DNA of 64,000 nt from Ligilactobacillus apodemi DSM 16634 = JCM 16172 (lineage in GTDB: Bacteria > Bacillota > Bacilli > Lactobacillales > Lactobacillaceae). Shown here piece after piece: positions 51,567 to 59,794 of the stretch; within the stretch, counting starts at the first letter, position 1, and each line of letters starts with the position of its first letter. Location of the stretch: contig NZ_AZFT01000053.1 in assembly GCF_001434405.1 (NCBI RefSeq), forward strand, positions 372,001 through 436,000. The letters run 5' to 3'. Both the position numbers and the translations under genes were made by a program. Under the pieces are notes generated by a model that made no database searches, had not been told where the DNA came from, and worked only from the letters and a program-made list of their open reading frames with translations.

Positions 51567-51638
51567 CTGGCTGTTGCCAAGATTAACGATATTCCGCTGC
51601 ATCTGGACATGAATGTCGATGAAAAGGAGAAAACATAA
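51567..51638 (+). promoter_or_regulatory. candidate L19 ribosomal protein leader
   Basis: The leader contains GATTAACGATATTCCGC followed by TGGACATGAATGTC with a GACAT/ATGTC hairpin, resembling the autoregulatory L19 leader of Firmicutes as I recall it. A covariance-model search was not possible. Confidence 0.55.
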
Positions 51639-51992
51639 ATGTCAGTAAACCCATTGATCCAAAAAATTACGGAATCTCAATTACGTAATGATATTCCAGA
51701 ATTCCGTGCTGGTGATACAGTGCGTGTTCACGCTCGTATCGTTGAAGGTAAGCGTGAACGTATCCAAGTCTTCGAAGGTGTTGTTATCAAACGCCGTGGC
51801 GAAGGCATCTCAGAAACTTATACAGTTCGTAAAATCAGTAACGGTGTAGGTGTTGAACGTACATTCCCATTACACACACCACGTGTTGATAAGATCGAAG
51901 TTGTACGTTACGGTCGTGTACGTCGTGCTAAATTGTACTATTTACGCGCATTGCAAGGCAAGGCTGCTCGTATCCCAGAACGTCGCCGTTAA
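51639..51992 (+). CDS. rplS: 50S ribosomal protein L19
   Basis: A 117-residue large-subunit protein at the 30S-50S interface. [20 protein letters not shown] and [16 protein letters not shown] are diagnostic, and the chain ends RIPERRR. AAAAGGAG precedes the ATG. It has its own promoter, leader and terminator and is thus separately expressed here. Confidence 0.97.
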   Translation: MSVNPLIQKITESQLRNDIPEFRAGDTVRVHARIVEGKRERIQVFEGVVIKRRGEGISETYTVRKISNGVGVERTFPLHTPRVDKIEVVRYGRVRRAKLYYLRALQGKAARIPERRR

Positions 51993-52002
51993 TAAAAACG
52001 TT

Positions 52003-52031
52003 AAAACCCTTGATTTTTCAAGGGTTTTTTT
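52003..52031 (+). terminator. terminator after rplS
   Basis: AAAACCCTTG and CAAGGGTTTT arms around a 7-nt loop, followed by T-rich sequence. Confidence 0.9.
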
Positions 52032-52323
52032 GTTTGAAAAATTAAATCCGCTTAAGTTTTAATAGAGATATTTATCAAAACTTTTTGATTTCTTAAGCAT
52101 AAATTTAATTTTAAATAATATATTACATGTATTTTTAGAGTTGTAAGTAAACCAACACTAGCGTGATTGAAAACACTTTCTTTAAATTTGTCTTTAGTTT
52201 ATGCTAATTTAGCTATTAAATATTGCTTTTTTACTTCAAAATAGTAATATTAAAGGTGAAGAGAAGAGTTGGTTAGTCAAATAGTAGTATAGTTGTTGTT
52301 ATTATTGAAGGAGATCGCAGCAT
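52032..52323. other. AT-rich intergenic region before the HD-domain gene
   Basis: About 290 nt without a supportable gene. A candidate promoter, TTGCTT (52223-52228) and TAATAT (52245-52250) with a 16-nt spacer, precedes the HD gene by ~75 nt. The rest is AT-rich with no repeat or strong hairpin I can see. Confidence 0.5.
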
Positions 52324-52833
52324 ATGAAAAAAGACGCATGGCGCAATGATGAAGAATACATGAGTTATGTGGGCGAATTATTAGCTAAGCCAGAAGTTCA
52401 ACGTTTAGCTAATTATACGCAACACCATTTTTCGACGCGCTTGGAACACTGTATCGCTGTTTCTTATGAAAGCTATTTACTTGCCAAAAAATTTAACTTA
52501 GATGCTAAAGCGACTGCTCGTGCCGGATTATTGCATGATTTATTTTACTACGATTGGCGTGTGACGAAGTTTGATCGTGGAACTCATGCATGGATCCATC
52601 CACGAATTGCAGTACGCAATGCTGAAAAATTAACGACTTTAACTCCACGCGAGAAAGATATCATCATCAAGCACATGTGGGGTGCAACTACTTGCCCACC
52701 AAAATATTCAGAAGGTTATATTGTGACTTTGATCGATAAATATTCTGCCACTGAAGAGTATAGCAAACACCTTTATCTTAAGCTCGTAGGATCCATAAAA
52801 CAAGCTCTAGGCTTTGCTAAAGTAAGTGAATAG
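52324..52833 (+). CDS. HD-domain phosphohydrolase
   Basis: A 169-residue HD-superfamily protein. The metal ligands are in RLEHCIAVSYES (first His) and AGLLHDLFYYD (HD pair), followed by HAWIHPRIAVRNA and the distal Asp in VTLIDKYSATEEY. Such proteins hydrolyse nucleotides or cyclic phosphates; the substrate is not evident. GAAGGAGATCGC precedes the ATG. It is monocistronic with a candidate promoter upstream and tandem hairpins downstream. Confidence 0.82.
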   Translation: MKKDAWRNDEEYMSYVGELLAKPEVQRLANYTQHHFSTRLEHCIAVSYESYLLAKKFNLDAKATARAGLLHDLFYYDWRVTKFDRGTHAWIHPRIAVRNAEKLTTLTPREKDIIIKHMWGATTCPPKYSEGYIVTLIDKYSATEEYSKHLYLKLVGSIKQALGFAKVSE

Positions 52834-52843
52834 TGTACAATAG

Positions 52844-52905
52844 TGTTAAGCACTATGGATTAGCATAGAGATAGACCCGTATTACATAGTGATGCGGGTT
52901 TTTTT
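52844..52905 (+). terminator. tandem hairpins, the second an intrinsic terminator
   Basis: ATAGTG/CACTAT forms a small stem, then ACCCGTAT pairs with ATGCGGGT (one wobble) around a 9-nt loop, followed by a T-run. Confidence 0.8.
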
Positions 52906-52934
52906 AGATATAAATTTAGTAGGGGGTATGGCCT

Positions 52935-53282
52935 GTGGGTACGCAAACTGTTTTTAAAGTCTGTCCGAAGTTTCAAAAGACTTTTGGAATTTTAGGAAAA
53001 AAATGGAATGGATTAATTATCGAAGTATTGTTAAATGAAGGACCGCAAAGGTTTAAGGAGTTAGCTCAAAAAGTAGAAAAATGTAGTGATCGTGTATTAG
53101 TTGAACGCTTAAAAGAACTGGAAAAAGAAGGTCTTGTTGAAAAAGCCGCTTCTGAAAAAAGTTCTCGTGCAGTCTACCAATTAACTGCACGCGGGGCGGA
53201 TTTACGCGCCATTATGAACGACATTCATACCTGGTCAGAGAAATGGTATTCGCTTGAGGATTGCAAAGAATTACTTGACTAA
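52935..53282 (+). CDS. HxlR-family winged-helix transcriptional regulator
   Basis: A 115-residue regulator. VCPKFQKTFGILGKKWNGLI is the HxlR N terminus with the redox-prone cysteine, and RFKELAQKVEKCSDRVLVERL is the recognition helix region. Family members sense electrophiles or act as MarR-like repressors. It starts at GTG after GGGGGT. The last codons contain the -35 of the pheST promoter, so regulation of pheST by read-through or overlap is possible. The target is unknown. Confidence 0.87.
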   Translation: MGTQTVFKVCPKFQKTFGILGKKWNGLIIEVLLNEGPQRFKELAQKVEKCSDRVLVERLKELEKEGLVEKAASEKSSRAVYQLTARGADLRAIMNDIHTWSEKWYSLEDCKELLD

Positions 53283-53303
53283 CCTTAGATCCAAGCTTAA
53301 ACT
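53275..53303 (+). promoter_or_regulatory. pheST promoter
   Basis: TTGACT, overlapping the hxlR-type stop codon, and TAAACT with a 17-nt spacer; TAATATAAT a little downstream is an alternative -10. Confidence 0.5.
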
Positions 53304-53311
53304 GAATAATA

Positions 53312-53552
53312 TAATATTTAAAGACGTAGACGGAAATTAGTAGAATCAAGCTGTATAACAGAAAGAGACCGGTAGCTGAGAAGGTTTTGATACAAAATGA
53401 TTTGAATTTCACTTCCTGAGTTACTGTTGGGATTCATTTAGATGAATAACAGATCGGTTCATGACCGTTTTATCATGAAAAAGTGCTGTTTTTACTGACA
53501 GAACAAGGGTGGTACCGCGAAGCCTCGTCCCTTTTAGGGATGGGGCTTTTTT
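53312..53552 (+). promoter_or_regulatory. T-box riboswitch, phenylalanine-specific
   Basis: The T-box sequence AAGGGTGGTACCGCG (53506-53520) is followed by a terminator, AGCCTCGTCCC/GGGATGGGGCT with a T-run (53521-53552). The specifier region reads TGAATTTCAC with UUC (Phe) at 53408-53410, in agreement with the downstream pheS. Uncharged tRNA-Phe would favour the antiterminator. Confidence 0.92.
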
Positions 53553-53588
53553 GCGTTTAGATAGATATTTATGAAAGGAAAGATCAAG

Positions 53589-54635
53589 ATGAATCTTAAA
53601 GAAAGACTTGAAGAGATCAAGCAAAAAGGACTCGAAGAAATTCGACATGCACAAGATGTTAAAACTATTAATGATGTTCGTGTCAATTTGTTAGGTAAAA
53701 AAGGTTCGATCACCGAAGTTCTCCGTGGCATGCGTGATCTTAGTGCTGAAGAACGTCCTAAAGTCGGTAGTTTTGCCAATACGATCAGAGATGAACTTAC
53801 TCAAGCAATTGCACAAAAAAACGAAGAACTTGAGGCTTTAAAACTTGCAAAGCGGTTAGAAAGCGAAACACTTGATGTAACTTTACCTGCTAGCCCAGTA
53901 GCTACAGGCACACCTCACGTATTGGTGCAAGTGATCGATGAAATTGAAAAATTATTCCTAGGGATGGGCTTCCAAGTTGTTGATGGCCCTGAAATCGAAG
54001 AAGATCACTATAACTTTGAAATGTTAAATTTACCACCAGATCATCCAGCACGTGATATGCAAGATACTTTTTACATTACAAATCAACTTTTGATGCGGAC
54101 TCAAACATCCCCTGTCCAAGCTCGAACAATGGAAGTTCATGATTTTTCTAAGGGACCATTAAAGATGATCTCTCCCGGAAAAGTTTATCGGCGTGATACC
54201 GATGATGCAACGCACTCGCATCAATTCCATCAAGTTGAAGGTTTAGTGATCGATAAAAACATTACAATGGGTGACTTAAAAGGTACGTTAGAATTGATCG
54301 CCAAAACAGTCTTTGGTCAAAATCGCGAAATTCGTTTGCGGCCAAGTTATTTCCCATTCACAGAACCTTCTGTTGAAGTAGACGTTTCATGCTTTAAGTG
54401 TGGGGGCACAGGTTGTTCTGTCTGCAAAGGTACTGGTTGGATCGAAGTTTTAGGTGCTGGTATGGTTCATCCTAACGTCTTGAAGATGGCTGGGGTGGAT
54501 CCAGAAATTTACGGCGGTTTTGCCTTTGGCTTAGGACCGGATCGTTTTGCGATGCTTAAGTACGGCGTTGATGACATTCGCGAATTTTACTTAAATGATG
54601 TTCGCTTCTTACAACAATTTTCGCAGAAAGGATAA
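53589..54635 (+). CDS. pheS: phenylalanine--tRNA ligase alpha subunit
   Basis: Catalytic subunit of the (alpha-beta)2 synthetase. An N-terminal coiled-coil (~1-85) precedes the class II core: [10 protein letters not shown] (motif 1 region), [20 protein letters not shown] (motif 2) and [14 protein letters not shown] (motif 3). [17 protein letters not shown] is the metal-binding-like insertion usual in Firmicutes. The start is the ATG spaced after GAAAGGA; an ATG 18 nt upstream overlaps that site. 348 residues. Confidence 0.96.
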   Translation: MNLKERLEEIKQKGLEEIRHAQDVKTINDVRVNLLGKKGSITEVLRGMRDLSAEERPKVGSFANTIRDELTQAIAQKNEELEALKLAKRLESETLDVTLPASPVATGTPHVLVQVIDEIEKLFLGMGFQVVDGPEIEEDHYNFEMLNLPPDHPARDMQDTFYITNQLLMRTQTSPVQARTMEVHDFSKGPLKMISPGKVYRRDTDDATHSHQFHQVEGLVIDKNITMGDLKGTLELIAKTVFGQNREIRLRPSYFPFTEPSVEVDVSCFKCGGTGCSVCKGTGWIEVLGAGMVHPNVLKMAGVDPEIYGGFAFGLGPDRFAMLKYGVDDIREFYLNDVRFLQQFSQKG

Positions 54636-54642
54636 TTGATTC

Positions 54643-57054
54643 ATGAAAGTTTCAACAAAATGGTTAAATGAATATGTTCCAGTTGAAAATCTTGATCCAC
54701 TGGAATTATCAGAAAAAATTGAAAGAACAGCAGTTGAAGTTGCTAGCACAGAAAAACTTGAGGATGGGTTAAGGAAAATTGTTGTGGGTTATACCCTTGA
54801 TGTTAAAGACCACCCAAACTCAGATCACTTGCATATTTGTCAAGTAGATATTGGGGCAGATGAACCATCGCAAATCGTTTGTGGTGCCTCTAATATCAAA
54901 GCTGGCCAAAAAGTTATCGTTGCTTTACCTAACTCAAGAATTGCCGGTAACGTGAAGATTAAACGTGGCAAGATGCGTGGTGAAGTTTCTGAAGGAATGA
55001 TCTGTGCCTTACAAGAATTGGGCTTTTCTGAAAGTGTTGTTCCTAAGGAATATGCTGATGGAATCTATGTTTTACCAGAAGATGCTAAACCTGGTGATCC
55101 AGTATTTCCTTATTTAGGGATGGACGAAACGGTAATTGATCTCGACATTACGCCTAATCGTGGTGATTTATTAAGTATGCGTGGCGCAGCTCATGAAATT
55201 GCTGCGATTTATGATCAAAAGGTTACTTTACCTACGCCTAAAGTTGATGAAGACCAAACGGATAACGTTGCTAACTATGTTAATGTTAGTGCACCAAAAG
55301 AATTAGCTGCTCCATATATGATGCGAATCATTAAAAATGTTACCGTTAAAGAAAGTCCAATGTGGCTTCAAACACGGTTATGGAATGCTGGGATCCGTCC
55401 ATTAAATAATGTGGTCGACGTGACAAATTATATTTTATTGGACTATGGCCAACCATTACATGCATTTGATCAAGGCAAATTGACAGGTGATCAAATTGTA
55501 GTTCGCTTAGCTAAAGAAGGCGAAGTCTTAACGACACTTGATGGCGAAAAACGGACGTTAGAAGCAAATGATATCGTGATCACCAATAATGACGTTCCTG
55601 TAGCTTTAGCAGGGACAATGGGTGGCTTAGATACAGAAATTGACAATAATACAACGACGGTAGCTTTAGAATCAGCTGTATTTGATAGTCATCGAATCAG
55701 AAAGACTTCACGACGAGAAAATCTTCACTCTGAAGCTTCAATGCGTTTTGAACGTGGTATCAATTTAGGAACTGTCAAAGAAGCTTTAGATGCAGCTGCA
55801 GCGTTGATCGCGGAACTAGGTGATGGTCAAGTAGTTGCTGGTATCGCTTCGGCCAATGAAATTGAGGCTCAAGGTAAAAATGTTGTTACGTCTGTGGCTC
55901 ATATCAATAAAGTCTTAGGAACAGAGCTTTCACAAGCTGACGTATTGGCGATTTTTGAACGTTTAGGTTTTATAGTGACGGTAAATGGCGAGCAGTTGAA
56001 TGTCTTAGTACCAACAAGGCGTTGGGATATTGCAATTGAAGCCGATTTAGTTGAAGAAGTTGCACGTATTTATGGTTATGATAACTTACCAACGACTTTA
56101 CCAGCAGGTCAAACGACTCCAGGTAGCTATACACCTGCGCAAAAATTGATTCGTCAAGCTAAACAAACTCTTGAAGCTACTGGTTTGAATCAAGCAATTT
56201 CTTATGGTCTTACGACAACTAAAAAGGCAACTCGTTTTGCCCTTGAAGAAGCTTTACCAACCGAGCTTGCCTTTCCAATGAGTAGTGAACATACGACGGT
56301 TCGTATGAACTTGATCTCTGGTTTGTTAGATGATTTAGCATATAATGCTGCACGTAAAGTAAATGATGTTGCATTATATGAACAAGGTCGTGTCTTTTTC
56401 CGTGCCGAGGGAACTGATCGACCAAAAGAAGTAGAACATATTGCAGGTGCAATGACTGGTTTAGTTCGCCCATCGACTTGGAATACTGAAAAACAAGCAG
56501 TTGATTTCTATTATGCTAAAGGGATCGTAGCAAATCTTTTACAAGAATTAGGGGTAAAAGATGTTACTTATCGTGCAAGCAAGTTAGCCGATATGCATCC
56601 TGGACGTACGGCAGAAATCTATGCTGGTGAAACATACCTTGGTTTTGTTGGTGAGATTCATCCGCTTACGGCAAAAGAATATAAATTAAAGCAACGAGTT
56701 TATGTCTTTGAATTGGACTTAGAAAAAGTCATTGAGCTACCAAAAGAAGAAAAGGTTTATACCCCAGTATCGAAGTACCCATCAGTCACACGTGATATTG
56801 CTTTAGCGGTAGCAAGCGATGTTACTAACCAACAAATTGTTGATTGCATCAAGCAAAATGGTGGTGCTTTCTTACAAGATGTGAAACTCTTTGACCTTTA
56901 TCAAGGTGAACATATTACTAAGGGTTCTAAATCATTAGCATATACATTAGTTTATGCTGATCCAAGCGGCACACTTCAAGATGATGCTGTTAACCAAGCA
57001 TTTGAAAAAGTTAAAGCTAAGTTAGTGGAAACTTTTGCAGCTGATATTCGTTAA
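54643..57054 (+). CDS. pheT: phenylalanine--tRNA ligase beta subunit
   Basis: Editing and tRNA-binding subunit, 803 residues. An N-terminal EMAP/tRNA-binding domain (HPNSDHLHICQVDIG), B3/B4 editing domain (~200-380), B5 domain (DIEADLVEEVARIYGYDNLP is spread across ~460-490) and the C-terminal FDX-ACB anticodon-binding domain starting at SKYPSVTRDIALAV. It follows pheS by 7 nt and is expressed from the same T-box transcript. A terminator follows. Confidence 0.96.
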   Translation: MKVSTKWLNEYVPVENLDPLELSEKIERTAVEVASTEKLEDGLRKIVVGYTLDVKDHPNSDHLHICQVDIGADEPSQIVCGASNIKAGQKVIVALPNSRIAGNVKIKRGKMRGEVSEGMICALQELGFSESVVPKEYADGIYVLPEDAKPGDPVFPYLGMDETVIDLDITPNRGDLLSMRGAAHEIAAIYDQKVTLPTPKVDEDQTDNVANYVNVSAPKELAAPYMMRIIKNVTVKESPMWLQTRLWNAGIRPLNNVVDVTNYILLDYGQPLHAFDQGKLTGDQIVVRLAKEGEVLTTLDGEKRTLEANDIVITNNDVPVALAGTMGGLDTEIDNNTTTVALESAVFDSHRIRKTSRRENLHSEASMRFERGINLGTVKEALDAAAALIAELGDGQVVAGIASANEIEAQGKNVVTSVAHINKVLGTELSQADVLAIFERLGFIVTVNGEQLNVLVPTRRWDIAIEADLVEEVARIYGYDNLPTTLPAGQTTPGSYTPAQKLIRQAKQTLEATGLNQAISYGLTTTKKATRFALEEALPTELAFPMSSEHTTVRMNLISGLLDDLAYNAARKVNDVALYEQGRVFFRAEGTDRPKEVEHIAGAMTGLVRPSTWNTEKQAVDFYYAKGIVANLLQELGVKDVTYRASKLADMHPGRTAEIYAGETYLGFVGEIHPLTAKEYKLKQRVYVFELDLEKVIELPKEEKVYTPVSKYPSVTRDIALAVASDVTNQQIVDCIKQNGGAFLQDVKLFDLYQGEHITKGSKSLAYTLVYADPSGTLQDDAVNQAFEKVKAKLVETFAADIR

Positions 57055-57074
57055 TCAACAAAATATCGTTTGCT

Positions 57075-57115
57075 ATATCTCATTTGACAGTATTTTGTCA
57101 GATGAGATATTTTTT
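57075..57115 (+). terminator. terminator after pheT
   Basis: ATATCTCATTTGAC and GTCAGATGAGATAT form a long stem (one mismatch) followed by a T-run. Confidence 0.9.
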
Positions 57116-57406
57116 GCGAGGAATGCGCGGGTATATTGCAATTAATTGGTGACACTTATATAATGATAGAGATAGAGTTCAAGGGGGAATCAGCTGATAA
57201 TAATTATGAAATAGAGTACTTAATTTAGGAAATTTTAGCCAGAAAGTTAAAAATGTGTGGCTGATATTTGGCTGAAGCCATAGGAATAATATAAAAATGT
57301 AGCTTATTAATAAAGAAATGAAAGGAAAAACTATATTTCTTTCACAGATAGTGGCTCAATAATTTGAGCGTATCTGTTCACATTTTATATAGCAGGGGTC
57401 GATATT
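57116..57406 (+). other. mltG upstream region with long structured leader
   Basis: A 290-nt stretch without a supportable gene. It contains the promoter at 57136-57164, an AAGGGGGA site around 57181 that leads to no sizeable frame, several GGCTGA/GCC repeats around 57260-57280 and the hairpin leader at 57320-57409. The predicted 5' UTR is ~235 nt, unusually long for this operon. Confidence 0.55.
57136..57164 (+). promoter_or_regulatory. mltG promoter
   Basis: TTGCAA and consensus TATAAT with a 17-nt spacer, shortly after the pheT terminator. Confidence 0.75.
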
Positions 57407-57409
57407 TTG
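57320..57409 (+). promoter_or_regulatory. SD-hairpin-start leader of mltG (copy 7 of 7)
   Basis: GAAAGGA (57320-57326), 4 nt, outer stem CTATAT (57331-57336) with ATATAG (57387-57392). Inside are ACAGATA (57344-57350) with TATCTGT (57371-57377) and GCTCAA (57354-57359) with TTGAGC (57364-57369). TTG starts 14 nt after the outer stem, giving 18 nt looped-out versus ~80 nt linear. A second Shine-Dalgarno, AGGGG, lies just after the stem. Confidence 0.6.
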
Positions 57410-58525
57410 GGTAATAAAGATAACGGTCAAACGACTAAAAAAGCCAAAAAGCCAGTTGCTAAGCGAATTATTACCGGTGTGATCTTGGTGATCGGGATCA
57501 TGGTCGTTTTGGTTGGTGCTTTTGGATATCGGTATTTCAAATCTGCTCTCGAACCGTTAGATAAAACTTCTACTAAGCAGATCGAGGTAAAAATTCCGGT
57601 TGGAAGTACAACTAAACAAATTGGAGCAATTTTAGAGAATAAAAAAGTTATTAAGAGTGGATTTGTTTTTGACTACTATGTAAAAACGCACAAAATCAGC
57701 AACCTTAAAGCAGGGTACTATGTCTTAAAACCTTCAATGAGTCTAGCAAAGATCTCAAAGACCTTACAAAAAGGTGGCTCAAGTGAGTCGGTAAGTTCTA
57801 ATCGTGTGCTAGTTAAAGAGGGTGTTACGGTAGATGAGATCGGGACGGCTATCCAGAACAATACCAAATTTAGTAAGAAGAGTTTTTTGAAGTTAGTAAA
57901 CGATGAAAGCTTTTTAAATGAATTAAAAGCAAAATATCCTGAATTACTAACTTCTGCTTTAGAAGCAAAAGATGTTCGGTATAAATTGGAAGGTTACCTA
58001 TATCCCGCAACCTATACCGTAAAAAAAGGTTCCACTTTGCGTGAGTTAGTTGAGCAAATGGTAGCTAAAACAAATGAAATGTTATCGCCTTACTACAGTG
58101 AGATCGCTAAGAAAAATTATACTGTACAACAAGTATTGACTTTAGCATCCTTAGTTGAACGTGAAGGTGTTACTAAGAGTGATCGCTATAAGATCGCTGG
58201 GGTTTTTGAGAATCGTTTAGAGCAAAATATGAAGATCCAATCTGATATTTCAGTTTTATATGCGCTAGGAACACATAAGCAAAGTGTTACTTATAAAGAT
58301 CTTGAAGTCGATTCACCATATAACCTTTATAAGTATGAAGGCTTGGGACCTGGACCATTTAACAACCCAAGTATTACTTCGGTCAAAGCTGTGTTAAATC
58401 CAGTTGATAAAGATAAAGGGTATTTATACTTTATCGCTAATATGAAGACTGGTAAGGTCTACTTCTCAAAAACATATGAAGAACATCAAGCGTTGACTAA
58501 GAAACTTGAAAAAGATAATCAATAA
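57407..58525 (+). CDS. mltG: endolytic murein transglycosylase MltG (YceG family)
   Basis: Cleaves nascent glycan strands and sets strand length. A basic cytoplasmic N terminus, one membrane helix (~20-42), a LysM-like segment (~55-125) and the YceG catalytic domain with LTLASLVEREGV (the catalytic Glu near ~248), KIAGVFENRLEQNMKIQSD and SPYNLYKYEGLGPGPFNNPS. 372 residues. It starts at TTG. The mltG-udk-greA order is conserved. Confidence 0.93.
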   Translation: MGNKDNGQTTKKAKKPVAKRIITGVILVIGIMVVLVGAFGYRYFKSALEPLDKTSTKQIEVKIPVGSTTKQIGAILENKKVIKSGFVFDYYVKTHKISNLKAGYYVLKPSMSLAKISKTLQKGGSSESVSSNRVLVKEGVTVDEIGTAIQNNTKFSKKSFLKLVNDESFLNELKAKYPELLTSALEAKDVRYKLEGYLYPATYTVKKGSTLRELVEQMVAKTNEMLSPYYSEIAKKNYTVQQVLTLASLVEREGVTKSDRYKIAGVFENRLEQNMKIQSDISVLYALGTHKQSVTYKDLEVDSPYNLYKYEGLGPGPFNNPSITSVKAVLNPVDKDKGYLYFIANMKTGKVYFSKTYEEHQALTKKLEKDNQ

Positions 58526-58553
58526 CTCTAAGGTATAAGAAAGGATTTTATTA

Positions 58554-59201
58554 ATGTCAGAATCAAAGAAACATCCCCGTCCGATCATCATTGGTGTTAC
58601 AGGAGGTTCCGGTAGTGGAAAAACTTCTGTTTCACGCGCAATTTTTGACCAATTACACGGTCATTCTTTAATGATGTTACAAGAAGACTCTTACTACAAG
58701 AGTCAAGACGATGTTCCATTTGAAGAACGTACAAAGGTAAACTATGACCACCCCAATGCATTTGATACAGATCTTTTGATCGAACAACTTGAAGATCTCT
58801 TAAAATGGAAGACGATCGAGATTCCCGTGTATGACTATGCAGCTCATACGCGTAGTAAAGAAGTTGTAGTGCAAGAACCACGTGAAGTTATCATCGTTGA
58901 AGGTATTTTAGCGTTAAACGATGCAAGATTACGTGATTTAATGGATATTAAAATCTTTGTGGATACCGATGATGATATTCGGATCATTCGTCGGATTCAA
59001 CGTGATATTGAAGAACGGGGACGTACTTTACAATCAGTTATTGATCAATACTTAAAAACAGTAAAACCAATGTATCACCAATTTATTGAACCGACAAAAC
59101 GCTACGCTGACATTATCGTACCTGAAGGGGGCGAAAACCAAGTAGCGATCGATTTGTTAGTCACAAAGGTTCGTGATATTATCCGTAAGAATGAAGCATA
59201 A
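58554..59201 (+). CDS. udk: uridine kinase
   Basis: Phosphorylates uridine and cytidine in pyrimidine salvage. The P-loop GGSGSGKTS is at ~16-24, [11 protein letters not shown] and NYDHPNAFD follow, and IIVEGILAL is the Walker B region. 215 residues, normal length. AAGAAAGGA precedes the ATG with ordinary spacing and no hairpin. The greA promoter begins within its last codons. Confidence 0.95.
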   Translation: MSESKKHPRPIIIGVTGGSGSGKTSVSRAIFDQLHGHSLMMLQEDSYYKSQDDVPFEERTKVNYDHPNAFDTDLLIEQLEDLLKWKTIEIPVYDYAAHTRSKEVVVQEPREVIIVEGILALNDARLRDLMDIKIFVDTDDDIRIIRRIQRDIEERGRTLQSVIDQYLKTVKPMYHQFIEPTKRYADIIVPEGGENQVAIDLLVTKVRDIIRKNEA

Positions 59202-59202
59202 G

Positions 59203-59221
59203 TGTGTTATAATGTAACACA
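59203..59221. promoter_or_regulatory. inverted repeat overlapping the greA -10
   Basis: TGTGTTATAATGTAACACA has perfect 7-nt arms, TGTGTTA and TAACACA, around 5 nt, and contains TATAAT. It may be an operator for greA; the -35 is weak. Confidence 0.5.
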
Positions 59222-59246
59222 AACATTTAATGAGGTGAAAGTTGAT

Positions 59247-59720
59247 ATGGCTGAAGAAAAAACATTTCCAATGACTTTGGAAGGTAAAGAAAAGCTTGAA
59301 ACAGAATTAGAGGAGTTACGCACAACTAAACGTGCTGAAATCATCGAACGTATCAAAATCGCACGTTCTTTTGGTGACTTATCTGAAAACTCCGAATACG
59401 AAGCAGCAAAAAATGAACAATCAATGCTTGAAGGGCGCATAAAAGAAGTTACTAACATGTTGAATCACGCTGAAATCATTGATAATGGTGCAATTGCAGC
59501 TGATGAAGTTGCAATTGGTAAAACGGTGATTTTCCAAGAAGATGATGATGAACCAGAATCATATCAAATTGTTGGTGCTGCTGAAGCAGATCCATTTGCG
59601 GGTAAGATTTCCAATGAATCACCAATTGCTCAAGGTCTTTTAGGGCATAAAGTGGGCGAAACTGTTACAGTTGAAACACCCGGTGGCGAAATGCAAGTTA
59701 AGATCATTGAAGTAAAATAA
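59247..59720 (+). CDS. greA: transcription elongation factor GreA
   Basis: Rescues backtracked RNA polymerase by stimulating transcript cleavage. An N-terminal coiled-coil (~1-75) with the acidic tip region ([15 protein letters not shown]) and a C-terminal FKBP-like domain ([30 protein letters not shown]). 157 residues. GAGGTGAAAGTTGAT precedes the ATG, which excludes the longer in-frame version that would run back into the udk end and the inverted repeat. Confidence 0.96.
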   Translation: MAEEKTFPMTLEGKEKLETELEELRTTKRAEIIERIKIARSFGDLSENSEYEAAKNEQSMLEGRIKEVTNMLNHAEIIDNGAIAADEVAIGKTVIFQEDDDEPESYQIVGAAEADPFAGKISNESPIAQGLLGHKVGETVTVETPGGEMQVKIIEVK

Positions 59721-59735
59721 GCTTGAATAAATTAC

Positions 59736-59775
59736 AAAACGACCTGATTTCAATTTTGAAGTCAGGTCGTTTTTG
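59736..59775. terminator. bidirectional terminator between greA and the esterase gene
   Basis: AAAACGACCTGA and TCAGGTCGTTTT arms form a stem, with an inner TC/GA extension, between convergent genes. Confidence 0.88.
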
Positions 59776-59794
59776 TGTTTGTTTTTAGTTAGTG

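Noticed and set aside
2681-57430. GAAAGGA-hairpin leaders as copies of a mobile repeat (MITE or REP-like)
   Set aside because: There is no target-site duplication, no common length, and stems differ in sequence while keeping position relative to the start codon; a transposed repeat would show primary-sequence identity instead.
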